Shown: positions 8,896 through 17,263 of the stretch, one piece after another
How the letters are laid out: each line of letters begins with the position of its first letter
How positions within the stretch are numbered: the first letter of the stretch is position 1
NCBI RefSeq assembly: GCF_000508185.1
Contig: NZ_AYOY01000101.1
Coordinates: forward strand, 1-64,000
Origin: Sphingobium sp. C100
Lineage (GTDB): Bacteria > Pseudomonadota > Alphaproteobacteria > Sphingomonadales > Sphingomonadaceae
Direction: 5' to 3'
DNA length: 64,000 nt
Made by a program: the position numbers and the translations under genes
The notes under the pieces: model-generated
Told to the model about the DNA's origin: nothing
The model's database searches: none
The model's input: only the letters and a program-made list of their open reading frames with translations

Positions 8896-9627
8896 GTGGC
8901 AACAAGCTGTTTCGCGGAACAACTGACACGCCATGTGCCGTTGTCCGACGCGGAAAAGGCGGCATTGGCAAGGCTGGAAGAAAATCCCCGCAAGGTAAAG
9001 CGCGGTGGGATGATCCAGCGCGTCAACGAGACCATAACCGAACTATTCGTGCTGCGCGAAGGACGGGTGATGAGTTTTGTCATCCTGCCGGACGGTAGTC
9101 GGCAGATATTGCGCGTCTATTTTCCCGGCGACTTCATCGGATCGGCCAGCACCATCTACAACCGGGCGCCCGAATCACTGGTAGCGCTGTCGGACGCGGT
9201 GGTCTGCCCGTTCGACAAACATGCGCTGCGTCGCCTGCTGGATGAATATCCGCGCGTGGCGGCGCTGCTGTTCCTGTTGTCCAACGCGGAGAGGGTATCG
9301 ATGACCGACCGGCTCGCATCGCTGGGCCGGACGTCGGCCAAGGCGCGCGTGGCGGCCTTCCTGCTCGACATGTTCGACCGGATACGCGTCACTGACGACC
9401 AGATCAGCAACAGTTTCGAACTGAAGCTGACGCAGGAGGAAATCGGCGATTCCGTCGGACTGACATCCGTCCATGTCAACCGGATGATCCGGCAGATGGA
9501 GCAGGAGGGGCTGATCAGCCGCTCCAATGGTCGCGTGACCCTGCTGGATCTGGCGCGGCTGGAGGATATCGGCCATTATACCAATCGGCTCAAGGACATG
9601 AACCTCGACTGGTTGCCCGTGAGCTGA
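8896..9627 (+). CDS. Crp/Fnr-family transcriptional regulator
   Basis: The 243-residue protein has a cyclic-nucleotide-binding-like beta barrel (about 25-140: VLREGRVMSFVILPDGSRQI, YFPGDFIGSAS) and a C-terminal winged HTH. The recognition helix is in LTQEEIGDSVGLTSVHVNRMIRQMEQEG. Only one cysteine lies near the N-terminus (Cys5), so it is not a classical oxygen-sensing Fnr with four cluster ligands. The likely start is GTG at 8896, preceded by AGAAGG. It is divergent from murA over 200 bp of AT-richer sequence. The ligand and targets are unknown. Confidence 0.9.
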   Translation: MATSCFAEQLTRHVPLSDAEKAALARLEENPRKVKRGGMIQRVNETITELFVLREGRVMSFVILPDGSRQILRVYFPGDFIGSASTIYNRAPESLVALSDAVVCPFDKHALRRLLDEYPRVAALLFLLSNAERVSMTDRLASLGRTSAKARVAAFLLDMFDRIRVTDDQISNSFELKLTQEEIGDSVGLTSVHVNRMIRQMEQEGLISRSNGRVTLLDLARLEDIGHYTNRLKDMNLDWLPVS

Positions 9628-9667
9628 CGATCTGCCGGGCGATATGGGAGCGCGGCACGCACGGCGA

Positions 9668-10234
9668 TCACGCCAGCAGCTCGACGTCCCAATAAAGCCA
9701 GTCATGCCAGCTTTCGTGCAGATAGCCCGGCGGGAAGGCGCGGCCATGTTCCTGCAACTGCCAGCTGGTCGGGCGGATCGGCTGCACATGCAGCTGCATA
9801 TGCGCTTCCTTCGGCGTGCGCCCGCCCTTTTTGAGGTTGCAGGGCGAACAGGCGGTGGCGACATTTTCCCAGGTCGTGCGTCCGCCCGCGCGGCGCGGCA
9901 CGACATGGTCGAACGTCAGGTCGCTGGTCGCGCCGCAATATTGGCAGGCGAACTTGTCGCGCAGGAACAGGTTGAAGCGGGTGAAGGCGGGATGTTCGGA
10001 CGGCTTCACATATTGTTTGAGCGCGATGACCGAGGGAATCTTCATCTGAAGACTGGGACTATGGACTTCTCGCTCATAGCTGGCGATGATGTCCACCCGC
10101 TCCAAAAAAACCGCCTTGATGGCGGTTTGCCAGGGCCATAGGCTCAGGGGATAATAGCTGAGTGGCGTATAGTCCGCATTCAGAACAAGCGCCGGACAGT
10201 TTTCCGGGTGTCGTATCAGGTCGGGATGGTACAT
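9668..10234 (-). CDS. HNH endonuclease family protein
   Basis: From the ATG at 10234 the protein has 188 residues. The nuclease core near residues 105-150 shows a zinc-knuckle CQYCG, then DHVVPRRAGGRTTWEN and CSPCNLKKG, the treble-clef HNH/McrA-like arrangement. The N-terminal half (ALVLNADYTPLSYYPLSLWP) is typical of a chromosomal family widespread in alphaproteobacteria, whose role is not known. It is divergent from gluQ. Its conservation argues for a housekeeping rather than restriction role, but this is inference. Confidence 0.88.
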   Translation of the reverse strand: MYHPDLIRHPENCPALVLNADYTPLSYYPLSLWPWQTAIKAVFLERVDIIASYEREVHSPSLQMKIPSVIALKQYVKPSEHPAFTRFNLFLRDKFACQYCGATSDLTFDHVVPRRAGGRTTWENVATACSPCNLKKGGRTPKEAHMQLHVQPIRPTSWQLQEHGRAFPPGYLHESWHDWLYWDVELLA

Positions 10235-10329
10235 AGAAAAGCTTCTACCCCCTTGCCGACGCCGCTGATCCACCAGCAACGTGACATCCGTATGACAGCA
10301 TTAACGAATATCTTTCGTCAAGGGCCTGT

Positions 10330-11235
10330 ATGACTCAGCCCGTCGCACCACTGCATATGGTGACCCGCTTTGCGCCAAGCCCGACCGGTCGTTTGCATGT
10401 CGGCCATGGCTGGTCCGCGCTGCTGGCGCTGGACATGGCGCGGGCGAGCGGCGGCGCGCTGCGCCTGCGGATCGAGGACATAGACGGCACGCGCAGCCGG
10501 CCCGAACATGTCGCCGGGATCATCGAGGATCTGCGCTGGCTGGGCGTGGCGTGGGATGGCGAGATCATGTTACAGTCGCAGCGGCTGGCCGCGTATGACG
10601 CGGCGCTGGAACGGCTGCGGGGCCAAGGGCTGCTATACCCCTGTTTCTGCACCCGCGCCGACATCCAGGCGAGCCTGACCGCGCCGCATGGACCCGAAGG
10701 GCCGCTCTATCCGGGCACATGCCGCACCCTGAACGCGGGCGAACGGGCACGGCGGATCGCGGCGGGCGAAGCCCATGCCTGGCGGATCGACATGGCCCGC
10801 GCGGTCGAACGGGCGGGGGAATTGCGCTGGTCGGCGCTGCCCTTCCCACCCGTCCCCGACGCATCAGGCCAGATGGTGGATGCAGCGCCGCTGGCCCATG
10901 GCGATGTCGTGCTGGCGCGCAAGGATGCGCCGGCAAGCTATCATCTGTCCTGCACGCTGGACGATGCCGCCATGGGCGTAACCCATGTGCTGCGCGGTGA
11001 CGATCTGCGCGGTGCGACCGATGTTCACCGGCTGCTCCAGGCACTGCTCGACCTGCCCTCCCCCACCTATCTCCATCATCCCCTGCTGGTCGATGCCGAG
11101 GGGAAAAGACTGGCCAAGCGCAGCGGGTCCATCGCCATCGCCGACCTGCGCGCGGCCGGAACCGCGCCGGGCGTATTGGCCGACGCGCTGCGAGCAGGGC
11201 GCTTTCCGGTTGGCATCGGCTTCGCGAGCGCCTAG
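10330..11235 (+). CDS. gluQ: Glutamyl-queuosine tRNA(Asp) synthetase GluQ (YadB)
   Basis: This 301-residue class I synthetase paralogue lacks the anticodon-binding domain of GltX and attaches glutamate to queuosine in tRNA-Asp. TRFAPSPTGRLHVGHGWSA contains the HIGH-type motif, LRIEDIDGTRSRPEH is the Glu-binding loop, and KRLAKRSGSIA is the KMSKS-like loop. The zinc-site cysteines of the family appear in YPCFCTR and YPGTCR. The ATG at 10330 is the first start. A HIG1-like gene follows after 9 bp. Confidence 0.93.
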   Translation: MTQPVAPLHMVTRFAPSPTGRLHVGHGWSALLALDMARASGGALRLRIEDIDGTRSRPEHVAGIIEDLRWLGVAWDGEIMLQSQRLAAYDAALERLRGQGLLYPCFCTRADIQASLTAPHGPEGPLYPGTCRTLNAGERARRIAAGEAHAWRIDMARAVERAGELRWSALPFPPVPDASGQMVDAAPLAHGDVVLARKDAPASYHLSCTLDDAAMGVTHVLRGDDLRGATDVHRLLQALLDLPSPTYLHHPLLVDAEGKRLAKRSGSIAIADLRAAGTAPGVLADALRAGRFPVGIGFASA

Positions 11236-11244
11236 CATCACCTC

Positions 11245-11481
11245 ATGAACACCATCCTCGTCATCGCCCTGATCCTGGCCATGATCGCGACGCTGGTCAC
11301 GCTGGTCCGCGGCATTATCGCTTTCCTCCAGACGACCAAGGAAGATCTGAACGCGCCCGAGGGGAGCGGCCCCAGCCCCGCCCGCCTGAAGCAGAACAAG
11401 ATGATGATGAACCGCATCCTGTTCCAGGCGGCGGCAATCATCATCGTCGCCATCCTGCTGATGATGAAGGGCCATGGCTGA
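11245..11481 (+). CDS. Twin-transmembrane HIG1-domain protein
   Basis: The 78-residue protein has two transmembrane helices (residues about 3-27 and 57-75) joined by a short polar loop. The RGIIAFLQT motif after helix 1 and the RLKQNKMMMNRILFQ run before helix 2 are typical of the bacterial HIG1 family related to mitochondrial respiratory-complex assembly factors. It sits between gluQ and the cobalamin adenosyltransferase with 9- and 20-bp gaps. A role in cytochrome oxidase assembly or stability is suggested by the family only. Confidence 0.8.
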   Translation: MNTILVIALILAMIATLVTLVRGIIAFLQTTKEDLNAPEGSGPSPARLKQNKMMMNRILFQAAAIIIVAILLMMKGHG

Positions 11482-11501
11482 GCGCGGAAGGGGCTGACCC
11501 G

Positions 11502-12071
11502 ATGGTCAAGCTGAACAAAATCTACACCCGCACGGGCGACGCGGGCACGACCGGACTGGTCGATGGATCGCGCCTGCCCAAGCACGCGCCGCGGATGCAG
11601 GCGGTGGGCGATGTGGACGAGGCGAACAGCGCCATCGGTCTGGCCGTCATCGCCATGGGCGCGCGCCCCGAAACGCGCTGGCTGACCGTCATCCAGAATG
11701 ATCTGTTCGACCTGGGGGCGGATCTGGCCACGCCCATCCCCAAAGGAGCGGACGAACCCTGGGCTCTGCGCATCGTCGCGACGCAGGTGCAGCGGCTGGA
11801 GGAAGAAATCGACATGATGAATGCCGATCTCGCCCCGCTCGACAGCTTCATCCTGCCGGGCGGATCGGCCGCCGCCGCCGCCGTCCACCTGGCCCGTGCG
11901 ATCACGCGCCGGGCCGAACGCAGCGCCACCGCCGCTGCGGCCGAGGTCGCGCTCAATCCGCACGCGCTCGCCTATCTCAATCGCCTGTCCGATCTGTTGT
12001 TCGTGCTGGCGCGGCGGCTGAACGACAATGGCGCGGGCGACGTCAAATGGGTGCCGGGCGCTTCGCGCTGA
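11502..12071 (+). CDS. Cob(I)alamin adenosyltransferase, PduO type
   Basis: The enzyme converts cob(I)alamin and ATP to adenosylcobalamin. The 189-residue protein has the PduO/MMAB signature KIYTRTGDAGTTGLVDG at the N-terminus (ATP binding), GDVDEANSAIGL, and the C-terminal RRAERS and YLNRLSDLLFVLAR segments that form the trimeric helical bundle. CobA-type enzymes have a different P-loop fold, so the PduO assignment is firm. No corrin synthesis genes are nearby; it probably serves salvage or a B12-dependent mutase elsewhere. Confidence 0.95.
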   Translation: MVKLNKIYTRTGDAGTTGLVDGSRLPKHAPRMQAVGDVDEANSAIGLAVIAMGARPETRWLTVIQNDLFDLGADLATPIPKGADEPWALRIVATQVQRLEEEIDMMNADLAPLDSFILPGGSAAAAAVHLARAITRRAERSATAAAAEVALNPHALAYLNRLSDLLFVLARRLNDNGAGDVKWVPGASR

Positions 12072-12201
12072 CGCCAAAGGCGCTGCGCCGCCGGACTCAG
12101 GTGCGGCACGGCCTGGCCTGAAGGCGTGTGTTAACCCTGTTTCTTCAACCGTCGTTTAGGCGCACCCCCGATTCTTGCGCGACGTGAAAAACGGGATCGC
12201 C

Positions 12202-13062
12202 ATGCATTTTTACCTCGCCACTTCTTTCATCTTTCCGCGTTCGCTGCGCCTCCGCCTGTTCGCCATCTGTTTCGTCGCCACCCATTTGCCGCTGCTTTGC
12301 TATATCGGCTGGGGCGCCGCGACGGGGCGGCTGGCCCTGGGGGAGGTCGTCGCACTGACGTTGGCGACGATGGTGGGCATGGCCCTGGCGCTCCACGGGA
12401 TCGGCGCCCTGCTGGCCCCGATCCAGGCGCTGGCCGAAACGTTCGACACGAAAGCTGGCGACGGGACGTCGTTGCCGCGCGTGGGCGACGTCATCCAGAC
12501 ACTTTATGCCGGAGTGCACAGGGCCGCCACCGTCACACAGGCGCAGATCGACGAGCTGGCGATCGCCGCGCAGGAAGACCCGCTGACCGGGCTGGCCAAC
12601 CGGCGCGGCTTCCTGGCGCATATCGCAGCGCTGCCCAGTGCGCAACGCAAGGGCTGCGTCGCGTTGGTCGACATCGATTTCTTCAAGCAGGTCAATGATA
12701 TGCTGGGTCATGACGAAGGCGATCGGGTGCTGGCCGCCTTTGCCGACCGGCTGGCGGGCCAGGTCCGCCGCGCCGACATGGTGGCGCGATGGGGCGGCGA
12801 GGAATTCGCCATCTTCTTCCGCAACGGGCTGGAGGATGAAGCGAGTTGGGCGCTGGCGCGGCTCGCCGAGCAGATGCGCCATGAACCGATCGGCCGGGTC
12901 AACGGCCGTGTCATCAGCTTTTCCGCCGGTCTCAGCCGCTGGCAGGGCGGGCCGGTCGAGGAAGCGTTGACGGCGGCCGACCGCGCGCTCTATGACGCCA
13001 AGCAGGCCGGTCGCGATCGCATCTGCCGCGCCGGCGGAGCGCTTCCCGCCCCCTGCCCTTAA
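12202..13062 (+). CDS. Membrane-bound diguanylate cyclase (GGDEF protein)
   Basis: The protein makes cyclic di-GMP from two GTP. From the ATG at 12202 it has 286 residues: two membrane helices in the first 85 residues, a coiled linker, then a GGDEF domain beginning DPLTGLANRRGF. The catalytic loop is WGGEEF, an active variant. RRAD lies exactly five residues before it, giving an RxxD inhibitory site, so product feedback is expected. No periplasmic sensing domain is apparent. A TTG nine codons upstream is an alternative start. Confidence 0.92.
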   Translation: MHFYLATSFIFPRSLRLRLFAICFVATHLPLLCYIGWGAATGRLALGEVVALTLATMVGMALALHGIGALLAPIQALAETFDTKAGDGTSLPRVGDVIQTLYAGVHRAATVTQAQIDELAIAAQEDPLTGLANRRGFLAHIAALPSAQRKGCVALVDIDFFKQVNDMLGHDEGDRVLAAFADRLAGQVRRADMVARWGGEEFAIFFRNGLEDEASWALARLAEQMRHEPIGRVNGRVISFSAGLSRWQGGPVEEALTAADRALYDAKQAGRDRICRAGGALPAPCP

Positions 13063-13137
13063 GGGCAAGGGAACCCTTCGCGGCCTTTATGCGCTTCTTT
13101 GTCAAGGAGCGGCGCAAGCATATCGGAAGGGGCATGA

Positions 13138-14406
13138 ATGGCCAGACGCTGGAGCGATGCCCGTCAGAATGATCTGGCGACCTGCTACCGGGACGTAAGG
13201 GGCGTGACCCAGGCGATCGCAGCACCGCTGTCGGACGCGGACGCCACTGTCCAGTCGATGATCGACGCCTCCCCCGCCAAATGGCATCTGGCCCATGTCA
13301 CCTGGTTTTTCGAAACGTTCGTGCTGCGCGATCATGTGCCGGACTATCGGCCGTTCGATCCGCGCTACGCCTATCTGTTCAACAGCTATTATGAAGCCGA
13401 AGGCCCCCGCCACGCGCGGCCGATGCGGGGGATGCTGACGCGCCCGGCGCTGAGCGACATCATGGCCTATCGCGCCCATGTCGACGCCGCGCTGGTCGAA
13501 GCGCTGCCCATGCTGCCGCCCGCCGCCTGCGCGCTGGTGACGTTGGGCCTGCATCACGAACAACAGCATCAGGAACTGATGCTGACCGATCTGCTCCATC
13601 TCTTCTCGCTCAACCCGCTGGAGCCGGCCCTGTTCGAACCGCGCAGCGCCAGCCCGATCGACCTGCCGGGGCCGCTTCACTGGATCGAGGGGCGCGAAGG
13701 GCTGACCGAGATGGGCGACGACGGGCAAGGCGGCTTCGCGTTCGATTGCGAAGGACCGCGCCACCGGGCGTTGCTGCACCCCCATGTGCTGGCGCACCGA
13801 CCCATCACCAATGGGGAATGGATCACCTTCATCGAGGATGGCGGTTATCATACGCCCGCCCATTGGCTGTCCGATGGCTGGGCCTGGGTGCGGGCGGAAG
13901 AGGTGGAGGCCCCGCTCTACTGGAAACGGGCCGAACAGGGCTGGACCCGGTTCGGCCTGGACGGCCGCCAGCCGGTCAACCCCGCCGCGCCGGTCTGCCA
14001 TATCAGCCTGTATGAAGCGGACGCCTATGCCAGTTGGGCCGGCGCCCGGCTGCCGACCGAAGCGGAATGGGAGAGCGCCGCGCAGAATATCGCGCCGGGC
14101 GGCGGCAACCTGTTCGACGGATCGACCTGCCCCCGCCCCCGCGCCGCCCCCGACACCGAGGCGCTGACGCAGATGTTCGGCGATGTGTGGGAATGGACCG
14201 GCAGCGCCTACCGCCCCCATCCCGGCTTTCGCGCCGCGGCGGGCGCGGTTGGCGAATATAATGGCAAGTTCATGTCCGGGCAATTCGTCCTGAAGGGCGG
14301 CAGCTGCGCCACCCCGCGCGGACATGTTCGGGCGAGCTACCGCAACTTCTTTTACCCCCATCAACGCTGGCAGTTCACCGGACTGCGGCTGGCCAAGGAT
14401 CTGTAA
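13138..14406 (+). CDS. egtB: Ergothioneine biosynthesis sulfoxide synthase EgtB
   Basis: EgtB is a non-haem iron enzyme that joins hercynine to a thiol (gamma-Glu-Cys or Cys) with O2 to give the sulfoxide. The 422-residue protein has an N-terminal DinB-like domain with iron ligands in KWHLAHVTWFFET and HHEQQHQE, and a C-terminal formylglycine-generating-enzyme-like domain (CHISLYEADAYASWAGARLP, GDVWEWTGSAYRPHPGF, LKGGSCATP). The egtD start is 2 bp after its stop. No egtA, egtC or egtE is adjacent, so this is the compact two-gene arrangement. Confidence 0.94.
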   Translation: MARRWSDARQNDLATCYRDVRGVTQAIAAPLSDADATVQSMIDASPAKWHLAHVTWFFETFVLRDHVPDYRPFDPRYAYLFNSYYEAEGPRHARPMRGMLTRPALSDIMAYRAHVDAALVEALPMLPPAACALVTLGLHHEQQHQELMLTDLLHLFSLNPLEPALFEPRSASPIDLPGPLHWIEGREGLTEMGDDGQGGFAFDCEGPRHRALLHPHVLAHRPITNGEWITFIEDGGYHTPAHWLSDGWAWVRAEEVEAPLYWKRAEQGWTRFGLDGRQPVNPAAPVCHISLYEADAYASWAGARLPTEAEWESAAQNIAPGGGNLFDGSTCPRPRAAPDTEALTQMFGDVWEWTGSAYRPHPGFRAAAGAVGEYNGKFMSGQFVLKGGSCATPRGHVRASYRNFFYPHQRWQFTGLRLAKDL

Positions 14407-14408
14407 GG

Positions 14409-15368
14409 ATGCTGCTGACCGACGACGCCCCTGCTTCCGCGCGCATGATCGACCCGGCTTTTCGCCGCGCCATATTGGACGGGCTGTCGCGCAGCCCCAA
14501 GGCGACGCCGCCGACCTGGTTCTATGACCGGCGCGGGTCGGAACTGTTCGAACAAATCACCGACCTGCCCGAATATTATCCGACGCGAACCGAAACCGCG
14601 CTGCTGAAGGCCCACGGCGCCGAATTCGCCGAGGCCGTGGGCGCCGGGCGAGCGGTGGTGGAATTTGGCGCGGGCAGCGCGCGCAAGACCCCGCACCTGC
14701 TGCGCGCGATCCGGCCCGCCGCCTATGTGCCGATCGACATCAGCGGCGATTTCCTGCGCGCGAGCAGCGCGGATCTGGCCAGCAGCTTTCCCGACCTGCC
14801 GGTGCTGCCGGTGGTGGGTGATTTCAACCAGCCGCTAAACCTGCCCGCGGCGATCGACGGGCTTCCCCGGCTCGGCTTCTTTCCAGGATCGACCATCGGC
14901 AATATGGAACCCGATGCGGCGGTCGATCTGCTGCGCGCGATGCGCCGGCTGCTGGGCAAGGACGCGATGCTGCTGATCGGCATGGACCGGATCAAGGACC
15001 GCGACCGGATGGTCGCCGCCTATGACGATGCGCAGGGTGTGACGGCCGCGTTCAACCTGAACCTTGTCGAACGGATCAATCGCGAGCTGGAAGGCGACCT
15101 GCCGATCGACGGCTTTGCCCATCGCGCGATCTGGAATGACGAGAAGGCGCGGATCGAAATGCATCTGGAAGCGGTGCGGCCGCTGCATTTCCACGTCGCG
15201 GGCGAAAGTTTCAGCATGGCGGCTGGGGAAACCATCCATACCGAGAGCAGCCATAAATATGGTGAGCGTGACGAACGGCTGCTGCTGCGCGCGGGCGGTT
15301 GGGAGCCGGTGCGCGACTGGACCGATGCGGATGCACCCTTTGCCCTGGTGCTGGCCAAGGCGGATTAG
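14409..15368 (+). CDS. egtD: L-histidine N(alpha)-methyltransferase EgtD
   Basis: EgtD trimethylates histidine to hercynine with three SAM, the first step of ergothioneine synthesis. The 319-residue protein has TWFYDRRGSELFEQITDLPEYYPTRTE in pieces typical of the family's N-terminus, the SAM site VVEFGAGSARKT, the YVPIDIS strand, FFPGSTIGNMEP and the histidine-binding HTESSHKYG near the end. TAAGGA just before the ATG gives a good ribosome site. It is coupled to egtB and its last 4 bp overlap the convergent HAD gene. Confidence 0.95.
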   Translation: MLLTDDAPASARMIDPAFRRAILDGLSRSPKATPPTWFYDRRGSELFEQITDLPEYYPTRTETALLKAHGAEFAEAVGAGRAVVEFGAGSARKTPHLLRAIRPAAYVPIDISGDFLRASSADLASSFPDLPVLPVVGDFNQPLNLPAAIDGLPRLGFFPGSTIGNMEPDAAVDLLRAMRRLLGKDAMLLIGMDRIKDRDRMVAAYDDAQGVTAAFNLNLVERINRELEGDLPIDGFAHRAIWNDEKARIEMHLEAVRPLHFHVAGESFSMAAGETIHTESSHKYGERDERLLLRAGGWEPVRDWTDADAPFALVLAKAD

Positions 15369-16069
15369 GCGGTGGCCAGGAGCAGGTCGCGCAGGTCCGT
15401 GAGGCTGGGCAGCACCTGCGCGCAGGCGAGCGTCAATTCTTCGGTCGGCGGCAACAGGTCGGGGACCATGACCGTGGCGATGCCGGCCGCCGTGGCGGAG
15501 CGGACGCCCGCATGGCTGTCTTCGACCGCGACGACCTGCGCGGGGTCGACGCCAAGGCGCCGGGCCGCCAGCAGATAGGGTTCGGGATGCGGTTTGGGCC
15601 GCACCACGTCGCTGCGGGTCACGATCACCTCGAAATGATGGAGCAGGCCGCTACGTTCCAGCCGCTGCTGGGCGAAAGGCGCGGCGGTGGAGGTGGCGAG
15701 CGCCATGGGGATGCCGCTTTGCGCCAGATGCTCCAGCAACAGCGTCGCGCCCGGACGAAGCGGGATGCCGGCGTCCGCCGCCGCCTCGAACAGCGCGTCG
15801 CTGTCGGCATAGAATTGCGCCAGCGGAAAGTCCGGGCCGAGCCGCGCGGCGAGCATCCGTTCATTTTCGTCGCGATGAATGCCGACCATCGAAAGGAGCA
15901 GTTCGTCCGACAGGGGCCAGCCCAGCGCCAGTCCGGTTTCGGCAAAGGCCCGGCGATGCGCAGCCTCCGTGTCGATCAGCGTGCCGTCCATGTCGAAGAT
16001 GACGGCCTGGATGGGATCGGGCAGGACGGCGCCTGCCGATGACGGAGCGGAAAAGGGTCGGGAAGCCAT
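15365..16069 (-). CDS. HAD-superfamily hydrolase, beta-phosphoglucomutase/phosphatase-like
   Basis: The 234-residue protein carries all HAD motifs: VIFDMDGTLIDTE with nucleophile and acid Asp, LATSTAAP as motif II, the Lys in VVRPKPHPEPY, and VVAVEDSHAGVRSA for magnesium. The alpha-helical C1 cap lies between motifs I and II, as in beta-phosphoglucomutase and sugar-phosphate phosphatases. The substrate cannot be told from sequence. It converges on egtD with a 4-bp overlap. A start slightly downstream is possible since the first 20 residues are Pro/Ser-rich. Confidence 0.88.
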   Translation of the reverse strand: MASRPFSAPSSAGAVLPDPIQAVIFDMDGTLIDTEAAHRRAFAETGLALGWPLSDELLLSMVGIHRDENERMLAARLGPDFPLAQFYADSDALFEAAADAGIPLRPGATLLLEHLAQSGIPMALATSTAAPFAQQRLERSGLLHHFEVIVTRSDVVRPKPHPEPYLLAARRLGVDPAQVVAVEDSHAGVRSATAAGIATVMVPDLLPPTEELTLACAQVLPSLTDLRDLLLATA

Positions 16070-16150
16070 GGACCGGATATAGGCATCGCTGATTGCGATA
16101 CCATTGCAAAAGGCGACGCGGCGATTGCGCCGGCGCGATGCCCGGTCGGT

Positions 16151-17197
16151 CTATTCGGTCACCCTGGCCGACCACGTCCTGATCCAGTGCCAGGCGCCGC
16201 GACATTCCCCCATGCTGGTCGCATCCGTCAGCCGGAAGCGCGCGCCGTCCCAGACATAGGTTTCGCTGCCGCCACAATCGCCGATGCCGCGCCCCTTGGC
16301 GAAGCTCGACAATTCAGACTTTTCCGCGATCCACCCGACATTGACCAGCATCGGCTTGGCTTCTTCCTCGCTCCAGCCGGGCTTATAGTCGAAGTCGGCG
16401 AAGTGGAAGGCGCGGCGACCTGCAATGCCGGTCGCGATCACGGGGACGGTCGTGAAATTATAGGCGCCGCTGCCACAGGGGACGAGGACCAGCACTTCAT
16501 TTTTGGACAGCCGGTGCAGTTCGGGCGGCTGCGCGTCGCGCATTTCATCCGTGCAGCCGGTGAATTTGCCCAATGCAGTCAATTCCTCACGCCAAAGCGT
16601 AACTGGCGCAGGTCCACCGGGAATGAGTGCCCGCTTGACGACGGGCGCGGCGGGCGCAGGGCGCACCGCCAGCGGCCCGATCGGTCCGGTCGCCACCAGC
16701 GCCGTGCTGGTGCCGGCCCGCGCTTGCCGCGCGTCCATGTAACGCAGCGCCGCGCCCGATCCGGCCAGCGAGGGTCGGCCGAGCAGGCGCGTGCCGGAGC
16801 GCACTTCCATCTGGCGGCCACGCGCCATGGCGATGGCGAGCGCCGCGGCCTGCGGCCCGCGCACCGTGGCGTCACCGTCACGGCTCTGGGCGGTCGCGAC
16901 CTTGCGCCCGTCGATATGGAAGCTGACCGCTCCGCCACCCTTGGCTTCGCGGCTGACCCACACTTCCGTCGGCGCGTCCGGCCCTGCCTCGCGCACGACG
17001 CCGACCATCAGCGGATTGTCTGGCCACGCGCCGCCATCGGGCAGCAAGGACACGGCCTCACACCGGTTGCGATTGTCGCAGCCGATCGCCCAGTCGCGAT
17101 AGGTTTCCAATGCGCCGGGCTTGGGCGCCTGTGCAGCGCCCATGCCCGTCCAGCCCATGGCCGCCAGCGCGGCCAGCAGATAAGTCTTTGCCCCCAT
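16151..17197 (-). CDS. Exported DUF1176 protein
   Basis: The 348-residue protein begins MGAKTYLLAALAAMGWTGMG with a Sec signal ending near AAQA. Following sequence shows DUF1176 features: the YRDWAIGCDNRNRC start with paired cysteines, a central Ala-rich region, and the C-terminal WDGARFRLTDATSMGECRG. Six or more cysteines suggest disulfides in the periplasm. The biochemical role of the family is not known. It is a single gene between the HAD and nucleoside transporter genes. Confidence 0.85.
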   Translation of the reverse strand: MGAKTYLLAALAAMGWTGMGAAQAPKPGALETYRDWAIGCDNRNRCEAVSLLPDGGAWPDNPLMVGVVREAGPDAPTEVWVSREAKGGGAVSFHIDGRKVATAQSRDGDATVRGPQAAALAIAMARGRQMEVRSGTRLLGRPSLAGSGAALRYMDARQARAGTSTALVATGPIGPLAVRPAPAAPVVKRALIPGGPAPVTLWREELTALGKFTGCTDEMRDAQPPELHRLSKNEVLVLVPCGSGAYNFTTVPVIATGIAGRRAFHFADFDYKPGWSEEEAKPMLVNVGWIAEKSELSSFAKGRGIGDCGGSETYVWDGARFRLTDATSMGECRGAWHWIRTWSARVTE

Positions 17198-17263
17198 TGG
17201 TTAACCATAACCGATTTGGCGGCCCAAGGGTAGAGTCCCGTTACGCTATCGTCCCGATCCGGG

